In this document: piece after piece, positions 1-7,342 of the stretch
Numbering within the stretch: position 1 is the first letter of the stretch
How the letters are laid out: each line of letters begins with the position of its first letter
Assembly: GCA_944387745.1 (NCBI GenBank)
Contig: CALXGD010000187.1
Coordinates: 1 to 17,188 of the forward strand
Origin: an uncultured Oscillospiraceae bacterium
GTDB taxonomy: Bacteria; Bacillota_A; Clostridia; Oscillospirales; Oscillospiraceae
DNA: 17,188 nt
Reading direction: 5' to 3'
Translations under genes and position numbers: made by a program
Notes under the pieces: generated by a model
The model's database searches: none
The model's input: only the letters and a program-made list of their open reading frames with translations
Told to the model about the DNA's origin: nothing

Positions 1-2
1 AT

Positions 3-617
3 CTGGAGGGCGTGGTCAACCGGAATCCTGAGAGCATCCGCCCCAGCGACAACCCCTACTCCAAGACCGGCGGCATCGCGGTGCTGAAAGGCAACCTGGC
101 TCCCGACGGCTGTGTGGTGAAGCAGTCCGCTGTGGCCCCGGAGATGATGGTCCACCAGGGCCCCGCCCGGGTGTTCGACAGCGAGGACGAGGCCATCCGA
201 GCCATCTATGACGGCAAGATCGTGGCCGGAGACGTGGTAGTCATTCGGTACGAGGGCCCCAAGGGAGGCCCCGGTATGCGGGAGATGCTCAACCCCACCT
301 CCGCCATTGCGGGCATGGGATTGGACAAGGAGGTGGCCCTCATCACCGACGGCCGCTTCTCTGGCGCCACCCGGGGGGCCTCCATCGGCCACGTCTCCCC
401 CGAGGCGGCCTCCGGTGGACCCATCGGCCTGGTGGAGGAGGGGGACGTCATCTCTATCGACATCCCCAACCACACCATCACCCTGGAGGTGCCCGACGAG
501 GTGCTGGCCGCCCGGCGTGCCAAGTGGGTCTGCCCCCAGCCCAAGATCAAGACCGGCTATCTGGCCCGGTACGCCAAGCTGGTGTCCTCCGCCGACAAAG
601 GAGCCATTCTGGAGTAA
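3..617 (+). CDS. ilvD: Dihydroxy-acid dehydratase, C-terminal part (5' end outside window)
   Basis: IlvD is an iron-sulfur dehydratase that converts 2,3-dihydroxy-3-methylbutanoate (and the isoleucine analogue) to the 2-keto acid in cytoplasmic valine/leucine/isoleucine synthesis. About 204 codons remain of a family length near 555, so the N-terminal cluster-binding part lies to the left of the window. Visible family signatures are the NRNPESIRP and [14 protein letters not shown] stretches and the IlvD/Edd C-terminal signature [18 protein letters not shown] followed by [10 protein letters not shown]. The reading frame is open from the window edge to a TAA at 615-617, and a strong terminator follows 15 nt later, so this is the last gene of its transcript. 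ilvA, from the same pathway, lies 4.5 kb downstream as a separate unit. Confidence 0.97.
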   Translation: MEGVVNRNPESIRPSDNPYSKTGGIAVLKGNLAPDGCVVKQSAVAPEMMVHQGPARVFDSEDEAIRAIYDGKIVAGDVVVIRYEGPKGGPGMREMLNPTSAIAGMGLDKEVALITDGRFSGATRGASIGHVSPEAASGGPIGLVEEGDVISIDIPNHTITLEVPDEVLAARRAKWVCPQPKIKTGYLARYAKLVSSADKGAILE

Positions 618-631
618 CTCTCCCAATAGAC

Positions 632-674
632 AAAAATCTGCGCGCCGTCCGGAGGGACGGCGCGCAGATTTTTT
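632..674 (+). terminator. Intrinsic terminator after ilvD
   Basis: A perfect 19-bp inverted repeat (632-650 with 655-673, loop GGAG) has a GC-rich core flanked by an A-run on the left and a T-run on the right. It is therefore a strong terminator for ilvD and could also stop leftward transcription. It separates ilvD from the SSB-like gene. Confidence 0.93.
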
Positions 675-780
675 CCTACCTGGGGTGCCTCCTGGGACCG
701 ACCTGGACAGCCTGGACATATCCCGCCCCTTCTTCTCATATAGATGGGGGGAACAAACGATTTCAGGAGTGTGATCCAGG

Positions 781-1434
781 ATGAAGCAGACCGGGACGGA
801 CCTCAACCGAATCGTCCTCCACGGCCGGGCCGCCCATTCGCCCGCCTTCTCCCACTGCAGCCACCAGGTGGAGTTCTTCTCCCTCCCCCTTCTGGTCAGC
901 CGTCTGTCCGGAACCGCGGACCAGGTCAACCTCACCGTCCCAAGGCCCCTGCTGGAGGCCTGCGGCTGGCCATCCCAGGGTGACGCCCTCACCGTCCGTG
1001 GGGAGGCGCGCACCTTCAACAACCGCTCCGGGGTGGGGAGCCGGCTGATCATCAGCGTCTTTGCCAAAGAATTGATCCCAGAAGAGGGGGAGGATGAGAA
1101 CCTGCTTCTCCTCTCCGGCACAGTGTGCAAATCCCCCAGCCTGCGCTCCACCCCTCTGGGGCGGACCATCTGCGACATGATTCTGGCGGTCAACCGCAGG
1201 TATGGTCGGGCGGACTACCTGCCCTGCATCGCCTGGGGAAGCCTGGCCCACCTGTGTGCCGGTCTGCCGGTGGGCAGCTCCCTCCGGCTGGAGGGCCGCC
1301 TGCAGAGCCGCGCCTACACCAAAAACCTGGGGGACCGCACTGAGGAGCGCATCGCCTTTGAGGTGTCCATTATGAACCTGCTCCCCCAGGAGATCAATAT
1401 CGCCGGGCCGGAGCTCTCTCTGCGCTCACAGTGA
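781..1434 (+). CDS. Single-stranded DNA-binding (SSB-like) protein with two OB-folds
   Basis: The 217-residue protein reads as two tandem OB-fold units. Residues about 8-98 form a divergent first unit. Residues about 107-200 form a second one with the SSB-family pattern: LSGTVCKSPSLR, then DMILAVNRRYGRADYLPCIAWG, then a VGSSLRLEGRLQSRAYTK strand. Bacterial Ssb normally has one OB-fold in about 110 residues plus an acidic DDIPF-type tail. Here there is no such tail (it ends LSLRSQ), so this is probably an accessory SSB paralogue rather than the replication Ssb. The start at ATG 781 has AGGAG at 765-769, 11 nt upstream, and the frame is open to TGA 1432-1434. It appears monocistronic between the ilvD terminator and the convergent TPM operon. 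I see no convincing promoter in 675-764, only TGGACA at 713-718 with a weak AT-rich box near 737-744. Confidence 0.82.
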   Translation: MKQTGTDLNRIVLHGRAAHSPAFSHCSHQVEFFSLPLLVSRLSGTADQVNLTVPRPLLEACGWPSQGDALTVRGEARTFNNRSGVGSRLIISVFAKELIPEEGEDENLLLLSGTVCKSPSLRSTPLGRTICDMILAVNRRYGRADYLPCIAWGSLAHLCAGLPVGSSLRLEGRLQSRAYTKNLGDRTEERIAFEVSIMNLLPQEINIAGPELSLRSQ

Positions 1435-1511
1435 ACCCGCCTCAGCCCCCCGCTTCCCCAGCTGCCAGACAGAGAGACGGCCATTTTTCACGGGAATCCA
1501 TCTCTTCCCCC

Positions 1512-1553
1512 AAAAATCAGATTGCGCGCCAGTGTATCCACTGGCGCGCAATC
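1512..1553 (-). terminator. Intrinsic terminator of the xpaC-telA-TPM operon
   Basis: A perfect 15-bp inverted repeat (1520-1534 with 1539-1553, 4-nt loop) lies 53 nt past the TPM stop. On the minus strand it is followed by TGATTTTTGG, a short U-tract. The plus strand lacks a T-run after the hairpin, so it works leftward, ending the operon that converges on the SSB-like gene. Confidence 0.85.
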
Positions 1554-1605
1554 ACATAGTTTGGCGAAACGCCGGTTGCACAGCGAGCCTCCGGGACGCC
1601 ACTCC

Positions 1606-2667
1606 TTACCGGCGGCCAAAGCCGCCGCCCCGTCCGCCGCCGAAGCCGCCGCCCCGGGCGAACCCTCCGCCTCGGGCACCTCCGCCGAAGCCTCCACCCC
1701 GGCCACTCCCAAAGCCGCCGCCCCGGGAGAAACCACCACCGCGGGAGAAGCCACCGCCACGGGGGCTGGAGCCAAAGCCGCCCCCTCGGGAACTAGAGCC
1801 GCCGGGCCCGCGGAAGCCGGAAAATCCTCCGTCTCCGGGCCGTCCCGGGCCGCCCGGTCCCCTCGGCCCTCTGGGGGGTGGAGGTGGGGGAGGGGGCCGC
1901 CTCCACCGCCTCTGATACCAGCCCCAGCCTGGACCGTGCCAGAACAGGATGGGCCGGAACACATAGGGTGGATTGACCACCCCGTAGTACCGCTGCCGGT
2001 AGGAGGAATACCGCATGGAGTCCAGGACAGTGGCAATCAGCAGCAGGACCACCAGCAGCACCACCGTGCCGATCACCAGCTCTCCGGCGCGGCGGCCGCC
2101 GTAGGCCCCGCCGCTGTCCTCCAGATAGCCCAGGCCGTAGTGCTCCAGATAGAACTGGTTGATCCCGCCGAACAGCTCCACCACGCCGTGGCCGAAGTCG
2201 CCGGCCATGGCGTCCTCATACAAGTACCGATCCAAATAGGAGCTCACCTGGCTGTCCGTCATGGGGTAGTCAGGGCCCACCGCCAGATAGCAGTCCCCGG
2301 TCCCGGCGTCTACCACCAGAATACCGTCGGCGGAGGCCAGCTGGATCTCCGTCCCCAGGTCATAGGCGTAGTCGGCGATATTCTCCGACAGGGAGGGCAC
2401 CGTGGCCACAGCGATGAGGCTGTCGTACCGCTCCACCCAGTTGGCGTTGTAGCGGCAAATGGTCTCCTCCTGCTGGGGTGTGAGCACATCAGCCTCGTCG
2501 CTGATCCAGACAACGTAGGAGCCGACGTCCAGCGATGTATCCAGTTCCGCCGAGGGGGGCGGCGCTTCCTCCGCCTGTCCTCCCCGCTGCAGGCCGATGA
2601 ACACCCCGGCGGCGATCATCACCAGGGTCAGAGCCACAGCTACACCAGTTTTTCGGAAAAATTTCAT
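1606..2667 (-). CDS. TPM-domain membrane protein with Arg/Gly-rich RGGGF-repeat tail
   Basis: This is a 353-residue protein of the TPM (YgcG/TLP18.3/Psb32-like) group. Residues 8-27 are an N-terminal hydrophobic segment (signal anchor). Residues about 50-178 match the TPM fold: VVWISDEADVLTPQQEETIC, SLIAVATVPSL, then ASADGILVVDAGTGDCYLAVG. A second membrane span lies at about 196-216, followed by a basic linker, eight consecutive prolines (258-265) and a low-complexity Gly/Arg tail with eight RGGGF units between 294 and 350. TPM proteins often end in Gly/Ser-rich tails; this one is enriched in Arg. The topology suggests an extracytoplasmic TPM domain and a cytoplasmic tail. ATG 2667 is preceded by AGGGGGA. 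It lies 33 nt after telA and is the last gene of the leftward operon. The biochemical function of such TPM proteins in Clostridia is not established. Confidence 0.85.
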   Translation of the reverse strand: MKFFRKTGVAVALTLVMIAAGVFIGLQRGGQAEEAPPPSAELDTSLDVGSYVVWISDEADVLTPQQEETICRYNANWVERYDSLIAVATVPSLSENIADYAYDLGTEIQLASADGILVVDAGTGDCYLAVGPDYPMTDSQVSSYLDRYLYEDAMAGDFGHGVVELFGGINQFYLEHYGLGYLEDSGGAYGGRRAGELVIGTVVLLVVLLLIATVLDSMRYSSYRQRYYGVVNPPYVFRPILFWHGPGWGWYQRRWRRPPPPPPPPRGPRGPGGPGRPGDGGFSGFRGPGGSSSRGGGFGSSPRGGGFSRGGGFSRGGGFGSGRGGGFGGGARGGGFARGGGFGGGRGGGFGRR

Positions 2668-2700
2668 AGGCGTCCCCCTATCCAGCCAAATGAAGCCCTC

Positions 2701-3921
2701 TTATCCTCTCAGCTCCAGCAGCTTCTGCTTTAGCTCGCCCTCGATACGGCCCAGCTCCGCTTCGGCCTCTCTGCGCTTCTGGCTGCCCTCGGTCTGGATC
2801 TTCATCACCTCGTCCAGGGTGGAGATGAGCTGTTCGTTGGTGTGCTGGAGCGTCTTGATGTCCACAATGGACCGCTCCGCCTCCCGGGCAGTCTCTACGG
2901 TGCCCATTTTCAGCATGTCCGCGTTCTTTTGCAGAAGCTCGTTGGTCATTTCGGTGACGGCGGACTGGGCGGCAGTGGCCTGACGGGAGTGCTCCAGCCC
3001 CAGGGCCAGCACCATCTGGCTCTTCCACAGGGGGATGGTGTTCACCAGGGAGGACTGGATCTTCTCCAGCATCAGAGTGTCGTTGTTCTGGAGCAGCCGG
3101 GTCTGGGGGCCCATCTGGACGGAGATCATCCGGGTGAGCTCCAGGTCGTGGACCTTCTTCTCAAAGCGGCTGCACAGGTTGGCAAAGTCGTTGTAGGCCT
3201 GGGCGTCCTCCTGAGCGCCCGACTGGGCCGCCTTCTTCCGCAGTTCCTCCAAGTCATGGGTGCGGAGATACTCCAGACGCTTCTTGCCGGCGATGATATA
3301 CATGGTGAGCTCTTTGTAGTACTTGGTGTTCAGCTCATACATCTGGTCCAGCATGGCGATGTCCTTCATCAGCACCACCTGGTGGTCCTCCAGGGCGTGG
3401 ACGATCTTGTCCACGTTCACCTCGGCCTTGGCATAGCTGGCCTTCAGAGCCTCCAGCTTGTTGCGCTTCTTCTTGAAGAAGCCGAAGATGCCCCCCTCGT
3501 CCTCCTCCTCGCCGAAGCCCTTCAGCTCCACCACCAGGGCGGACAGGGCCTGTCCTACCTCGCCCAGGTCCTTGGTGCGCACGCTGTTCAGGGCGTTCTC
3601 CGAGAAGGAGGCAATATTCTTCTGGGCGGCGGAGCCATACTGGAGCACCAGGTTGGCGTCGGTGACGTCGATCTTCTGGGCGAACTCGTCCACCATCTTC
3701 CGCTCCGCCTCGGTGAGCATGGACTCGTCCAGCTTCACCGCGTTGGCCTCCCGCTGCCTCCGCTTCTCCTCCTCAGAGAGGACGGGCTCTCCCACCACCG
3801 GGGCGGCCTGGGCCGCCTGGGGCTCCAGGGTGAGAGATGGGGCCTCTGGCGCGGCGGGGGCAGCGGCGTCCGCCTCCGGGGTCAGGGTCAGCTGCGGGGT
3901 CATATCCAGATTATCGCTCAT
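2701..3921 (-). CDS. telA: TelA/YaaN-family toxic anion resistance protein
   Basis: The 406-residue cytoplasmic protein has the TelA (KlaA/YaaN) architecture. An Ala/Pro-rich N-terminus (residues 1-50) carries two LTL-x-P-like repeats. A largely helical body follows, with the stretches IASFSENALNSVRTKDLG, the FGFFKKKRNKLEALKASY segment, LEDHQVVLMKDIAMLDQMYE and IPLWKSQMVLALGLEHSRQA; the last is the most diagnostic. Family length is about 360-400. TelA proteins were linked to tellurite resistance, and YaaN of Bacillus sits in the xpaC-yaaN operon. The real role is thought to involve the cell envelope but is unresolved. ATG 3921 has AGGAGG 9 nt upstream. It follows the 80-residue membrane protein by 23 nt and precedes the TPM gene by 33 nt. 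I use the symbol as a family name. Confidence 0.92.
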   Translation of the reverse strand: MSDNLDMTPQLTLTPEADAAAPAAPEAPSLTLEPQAAQAAPVVGEPVLSEEEKRRQREANAVKLDESMLTEAERKMVDEFAQKIDVTDANLVLQYGSAAQKNIASFSENALNSVRTKDLGEVGQALSALVVELKGFGEEEDEGGIFGFFKKKRNKLEALKASYAKAEVNVDKIVHALEDHQVVLMKDIAMLDQMYELNTKYYKELTMYIIAGKKRLEYLRTHDLEELRKKAAQSGAQEDAQAYNDFANLCSRFEKKVHDLELTRMISVQMGPQTRLLQNNDTLMLEKIQSSLVNTIPLWKSQMVLALGLEHSRQATAAQSAVTEMTNELLQKNADMLKMGTVETAREAERSIVDIKTLQHTNEQLISTLDEVMKIQTEGSQKRREAEAELGRIEGELKQKLLELRG

Positions 3922-3944
3922 GGTCGTATTCCTCCTAAAATATC

Positions 3945-4187
3945 CTAATTGGATTCATTTTGATGAGTTTTGTCATACCGAAACCAGCTAACAAGCCAGC
4001 ATGTCCCGTTTACCATCCAGCACACTGCCAGCAGGGCGGCCAGCCCCCATCCGCGGGTGCCCCCTGACCACTCCCGCCACGTCTGCACCGCGGCCAGAGC
4101 GGTGCAGGCAAAGGCCAGCGCCGCAAAGAGCAGCCTCCGCCGCTTCTCCCTTTTCACATTCTCCCGCTCCTCTCCGGTCCTCCGCAC
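3945..4187 (-). CDS. Small two-span membrane protein between xpaC and telA
   Basis: An 80-residue protein whose GTG start (4187-4185) directly follows the TGA stop of the xpaC-like gene (4190-4188), implying translational coupling. GGAG lies about 8 nt upstream. After a charged N-terminus (RRTGEERENVKREKRRR) there are two hydrophobic segments at about residues 19-36 and 45-68, separated by the short loop TWREWSGGTRGW. I do not recognise a named family. Its place inside an xpaC-telA operon points to an envelope-associated partner of those proteins. A shorter start at an internal GTG (residue 11) is possible and would keep both spans. Confidence 0.7.
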   Translation of the reverse strand: MRRTGEERENVKREKRRRLLFAALAFACTALAAVQTWREWSGGTRGWGLAALLAVCWMVNGTCWLVSWFRYDKTHQNESN

Positions 4188-4976
4188 TCACAGCTCCAGA
4201 GTGGTGCTACCATCGGAGGCCTTGGGCCGCTCCGGCCCGGACAGCCCCTCCTGAGCCAGCAGGTTCTCCATGACGGTGATGTCAGTAGACACGTCCATGG
4301 CCTCCGCCCCGAACAGGTTGTCCAGCTGTTTGTCAAAGGCCTTCACGATGGTGCCCATCATATTTTCCACCCGGGTCTTGGTGGCGTCGATGTTCTCCCC
4401 AGAGATACCCACCGCATCCATGCGGTCGTATGCGTTGAGAATCTTCTGGGTGGTGGGCAGGAAGTAGTTCAAAAACCGCCGGATCTGGGGGAGCTTTTTG
4501 GGCTCTCGAATCACCTGGTCGATGATCTGCCGGGTGACTTCCTCCAGGTGGTCGATCTGGGCGGAGATGGTCTCGTCCTCGATGCTGTCGTTGAGGCGGC
4601 GCATCTCAGAGAGGGCCCGGTCCCGCTCCAGGATCAGCTTGTCGATCTCTGGGTTGCCGGTGCTCTTGGTCTGCTGGGCCTGCCGGGCCTCTGCCTCCTG
4701 TGCTTGACGCTGCCGCGCCTCCCGGTCCTTCTGGGCCTGCTCCCGGGCGGCGTGGGCCTCCTCCGCCTGCTTCCGGCGCCGCTCCTCCTCATCCTCTGGC
4801 AGCTGATACTCCCGGTCTGGGAACACCGCCTTGCCAAAGATGAACGCCCCCAGAGACACCAGGGCACACAGCACATAGTCCACTGGCCGGTACAGGGAGA
4901 AAAACAGCCCGAACACCAGCCACACCGCTCCCACCAGATAGATCGGAAGCACAGAGCGCTTTGTACGCTTTGCCAT
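4188..4976 (-). CDS. xpaC: XpaC-family protein (5-bromo-4-chloroindolyl phosphate hydrolysis family)
   Basis: The 262-residue protein starts with two close hydrophobic segments (about residues 9-28 and 33-51). A charged Glu/Arg/Gln-rich coiled coil follows (about 57-105). The C-terminal helical domain contains NPEIDKLILERDRALSEMRR, the LPQIRRFLNYFLPTTQKIL segment and ENMMGTIVKAFDKQLDNLF, characteristic of the XpaC/halogen-hydrolysis family. The hydrolysis name comes from an early screening phenotype, and true enzymatic activity is doubtful. It is the first gene of the leftward operon. ATG 4976 has AAGGAGG 7 nt upstream, and a promoter lies at 5033-5061. The xpaC-telA order matches Bacillus xpaC-yaaN, which supports both calls. 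The symbol is a family label. Confidence 0.88.
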   Translation of the reverse strand: MAKRTKRSVLPIYLVGAVWLVFGLFFSLYRPVDYVLCALVSLGAFIFGKAVFPDREYQLPEDEEERRRKQAEEAHAAREQAQKDREARQRQAQEAEARQAQQTKSTGNPEIDKLILERDRALSEMRRLNDSIEDETISAQIDHLEEVTRQIIDQVIREPKKLPQIRRFLNYFLPTTQKILNAYDRMDAVGISGENIDATKTRVENMMGTIVKAFDKQLDNLFGAEAMDVSTDITVMENLLAQEGLSGPERPKASDGSTTLEL

Positions 4977-5032
4977 GGCGACCTCCTTCCTTCGTTCCGG
5001 CTCTGCGGAACGCCGCCAGACACTCTGCTGTT

Positions 5033-5061
5033 ATTGTAACATCCCCCGGAAAGGGGGTCAA
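5033..5061 (-). promoter_or_regulatory. Promoter of the xpaC-telA-TPM operon
   Basis: Read on the minus strand there is TTGACC (5061-5056), a 17-nt spacer and TACAAT (5038-5033). TG one base upstream of the -10 makes it an extended -10 element. The spacer holds a C5-GGAAA-G5 palindrome (5043-5057), which could be an operator or coincidental. The predicted transcript start is about 50 nt upstream of the xpaC start codon. Confidence 0.85.
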
Positions 5062-5090
5062 GAAAATTCCCGCTAAACCGGGGCTGTCCA

Positions 5091-5120
5091 TTGACTTTTC
5101 CCGCCCCGTTGGGTTATGAT
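5091..5120 (+). promoter_or_regulatory. Promoter of ilvA
   Basis: TTGACT (5091-5096), an 18-nt spacer and TATGAT (5115-5120) give a near-consensus sigma-A promoter about 65 nt before the ilvA start. It is divergent from the xpaC promoter, with the two -35 boxes 29 nt apart. The leader is too short (roughly 58 nt) for a T-box or a classical attenuator. Confidence 0.85.
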
Positions 5121-5185
5121 TGCACATATCGAATTCAATCGGGATCCCTCAGCTGCCTGTGATCCGCGGAGAAAAGGAGACTGCC

Positions 5186-6403
5186 ATGACCCTCGAACAA
5201 TTCAAAGCCGCCCGCAGCGTGCTGCAGGGCGTCATCCATCCCACCAACCTGATTCACTCCCCCGCCCTGTCAGAAAACTTCGGCGCCAATGTGTATCTGA
5301 AGCCGGAGAACATGCAGGTCACCGGGGCCTATAAGATCCGGGGGGCCTACTACAAAATCAGTACCCTGTCACAGGAGGAGAAGAACCGGGGGCTCATTAC
5401 CGCCTCTGCCGGCAACCACGCCCAGGGCCTGGCCTACGCGGCCAAGGCCGCCGGCGCACCTGCCACCATTGTCATGCCCACCACCACTCCCCTGGTGAAG
5501 GTAAACAACGCCAAGGCGTACGGGGCCAAGGTAATCCTCCATGGAGAGATCTTTGACGAGGCGGCAGAGAAGGCCGCCCAGCTGTCCCAGGAGGAGGGCC
5601 TCACCTACATCCACCCTTTCAACGACCTGGACATCGCCACAGGGCAGGGCACCATTGCCTATGAGATCTTCCAGGACCTGCCCGATGTAGATGTGATCCT
5701 GGTGCCCATCGGGGGCGGCGGACTGGCCGCCGGCGTGGCCACCTTAGCCAAGCTTCTGAATCCCAACGTCACCGTCATCGGAGTGGAGCCTGACGGGGCC
5801 GCCTCCATGTACGCCAGCCGGCAGGCCGGCCATGTGGTCACCCTCCCCACCGCCAGCACCATCGCCGACGGCGTGGCGGTGAAAACCCCTGGGGACCTGG
5901 TGTTCCCCTATGTACAGAAATATGTGGACCACATCCTCACCATCGCCGACCATGAGCTGGTGGAGGCCTTCCTGGACATCATGGAGAAGCACAAGATGGT
6001 GGTGGAAAACGCCGGGCTGCTGTCGGTGGCCGCCCTGAGACACTTTGAGTGCCAGGGCCAGAACGTGGTCTGCGTCCTGTCCGGAGGCAATATGGACGTA
6101 ATCACCATGGCCTCCCTGGTGCAGCACGGCCTGATCATCCGGGGGCGGATCTTCACCTTCTCCGTGCTGCTGCCCGACCGGCCCGGCGAGCTCATGCGGG
6201 TGTCCGCCCTGCTGGCCCAGCACAACGGCAACATCATCAAGCTGGAGCACAACCAGTTTGTGAATATCAACCGGCAGAACGGGGTTGAGCTGAAGGTCAC
6301 CTTGGAGGCCTTTGGCCGGGAACACAAGGCAGAGATTCTAGAGGCCCTGAAAAAGGAGGGCTTCTCCGTTCGGGAGGTTATGACCGCCGACTTCTACAAC
6401 TGA
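5186..6403 (+). CDS. ilvA: Threonine ammonia-lyase with C-terminal ACT domain
   Basis: A PLP-dependent enzyme that deaminates threonine to 2-oxobutanoate, the entry to isoleucine synthesis (or threonine catabolism). The 405 residues hold a fold-type II catalytic domain (about 1-320) with the PLP lysine K50 in VTGAYKIRGA, the SAGNHAQG asparagine loop and the glycine-rich phosphate loop PIGGGGLAAGV. One ACT domain follows from about 328 (FTFSVLLPDRPGELMRVSALL), suggesting amino-acid control. This is the short one-ACT type, not the 500-residue E. coli IlvA with two. The frame is open from 5120, but ATG 5186 is chosen because AAGGAG lies 7 nt upstream, it falls after the promoter, and the protein then begins like the family. 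tdcB would be an alternative name. ilvD upstream favours a biosynthetic role. Confidence 0.93.
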   Translation: MTLEQFKAARSVLQGVIHPTNLIHSPALSENFGANVYLKPENMQVTGAYKIRGAYYKISTLSQEEKNRGLITASAGNHAQGLAYAAKAAGAPATIVMPTTTPLVKVNNAKAYGAKVILHGEIFDEAAEKAAQLSQEEGLTYIHPFNDLDIATGQGTIAYEIFQDLPDVDVILVPIGGGGLAAGVATLAKLLNPNVTVIGVEPDGAASMYASRQAGHVVTLPTASTIADGVAVKTPGDLVFPYVQKYVDHILTIADHELVEAFLDIMEKHKMVVENAGLLSVAALRHFECQGQNVVCVLSGGNMDVITMASLVQHGLIIRGRIFTFSVLLPDRPGELMRVSALLAQHNGNIIKLEHNQFVNINRQNGVELKVTLEAFGREHKAEILEALKKEGFSVREVMTADFYN

Positions 6404-6414
6404 CTGGGACCTCC

Positions 6415-6448
6415 GCTGTCCGCCGGAGGAAAACCTCCGGCGGACAGC
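6415..6448 (+). terminator. GC-rich hairpin after ilvA, probable terminator without U-tract
   Basis: A perfect 15-bp stem (6415-6429 with 6434-6448, loop AAAA) begins 11 nt after the ilvA stop. Neither strand has a T-run immediately after it, so it is either a non-canonical terminator or an mRNA-stabilising 3' hairpin. Confidence 0.6.
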
Positions 6449-6697
6449 TATCTGAAAAGCGGCGGGCTCTCTGGACTTCCTGGGGAGGACGGTGGGCCCG
6501 TGGGAACGGCCTGGAGCGTACCCAGGGTCCGGAGCCACCTTTCGGGAGCGGCGCGCCGCCCCCGTCTCCGCCCCCCATCCTATGCGCCTCTCCCACTCCC
6601 TGCCCCTGAACGCAGATGCCCCCATTTCCCAATCATAGCCGGAAATAAAAAATTCCGTGAGCTCTATTTCACATCTTGAGAAAGCGAGGATAAAAAA
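6449..6697. other. Intergenic region before rpe, no gene recognised
   Basis: The first 150 nt are very GC-rich (with GGGCCC and a GGCGCGCC core). The last 80 nt turn AT-rich and include GGAA-x8-TTCC (6641-6656), a small hairpin. I see no convincing coding frame, RNA gene or consensus promoter, although the AT-rich part presumably carries the rpe promoter. The region could be a long structured leader. Confidence 0.4.
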
Positions 6698-7342
6698 ATG
6701 ATCAAAATTGCACCTTCCATTCTCTCCGCCGACTTCTGCAACCTGGAACAGGATATCCGGCGGGTGTCCTCCGCCGACTACCTCCATGTGGACGTGATGG
6801 ACGGGGCCTTTGTGCCCAATATCACCATCGGCGTGCCGGTACTCCAGTCCATCCGGAAGCACACGGACATGTTCCTGGACGTACATCTGATGATCGACAA
6901 GCCGGTGCGGTATGTGGAGACCTTTGCCAAGGCGGGCGCCGATCTGCTGTCCATCCATCTGGAGGCCGACCATCCCGACCACATCGCCCAGGCCCTGAAA
7001 ATCATCGGAGAGTGCGGAATAAAGAAGGCAGTGGCCCTGCGGCCCATCACCAAGGCGGAGGCCATTCTGCCTTATATCGAGAACCTGGACATGGTGCTGG
7101 TGATGACGGTTGAGCCCGGCTTCGGCGGCCAGGCCTTCATGGAGTCCCAGCTGGACACCATCCGCCAGGTGCGGGCCCTGATTGAGAAATACAATCCCGC
7201 CTGCGAGCTGGAAGTGGACGGGGGCATTGCCCCCAAGACCGCCCCCCTGGTGGTGGAGGCCGGAGCCAATGTTCTGGTGGCCGGCTCCGCCGTATACAAG
7301 GCGGAGGACCCGGCCGCGGCCATCGCCGCCCTGCGGGTGTAA
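6698..7342 (+). CDS. rpe: Ribulose-phosphate 3-epimerase
   Basis: Interconverts D-ribulose 5-phosphate and D-xylulose 5-phosphate in the pentose phosphate pathway. The 214-residue TIM barrel is full length. It begins KIAPSILSADF and contains LHVDVMDG (metal ligands H30 and D32, with D35 nearby), the VHLMI histidine H63, the phosphate-site loop VEPGFGGQ (138-145) and LEVDGGI with the catalytic Asp D174. The usual Asn-Pro segment of the fourth strand reads LRPITKAE here, a mild departure. ATG 6698 has GAGGA at 6686-6690. recR follows after 77 nt, which contain an imperfect hairpin (7357-7385) but no T-run, so rpe, recR and the next gene may be cotranscribed. Confidence 0.96.
   Translation: MIKIAPSILSADFCNLEQDIRRVSSADYLHVDVMDGAFVPNITIGVPVLQSIRKHTDMFLDVHLMIDKPVRYVETFAKAGADLLSIHLEADHPDHIAQALKIIGECGIKKAVALRPITKAEAILPYIENLDMVLVMTVEPGFGGQAFMESQLDTIRQVRALIEKYNPACELEVDGGIAPKTAPLVVEAGANVLVAGSAVYKAEDPAAAIAALRV

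Noticed and set aside
1522..2733. Long open frames on the plus strand (including a proline-rich one at 1532-1915) opposite the TPM gene
   Set aside because: They are complements of the Gly/Arg-rich repeat and TPM coding sequence, have no ribosome binding site and show no family resemblance.
2842..3948. Open frame of 368 codons on the plus strand opposite telA
   Set aside because: It is the antisense shadow of the GC-rich telA gene: low-complexity Leu/His/Gly composition and no start signals.
5130..5147. Adjacent GAATTC and GGATCC sites suggesting a cloning junction
   Set aside because: They lie inside a natural promoter-to-RBS stretch with intact gene context and no vector sequence.
5121..5185. 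T-box or amino-acid attenuator in the ilvA leader
   Set aside because: The leader is only about 58 nt, with no specifier loop, T-box sequence or terminator hairpin.
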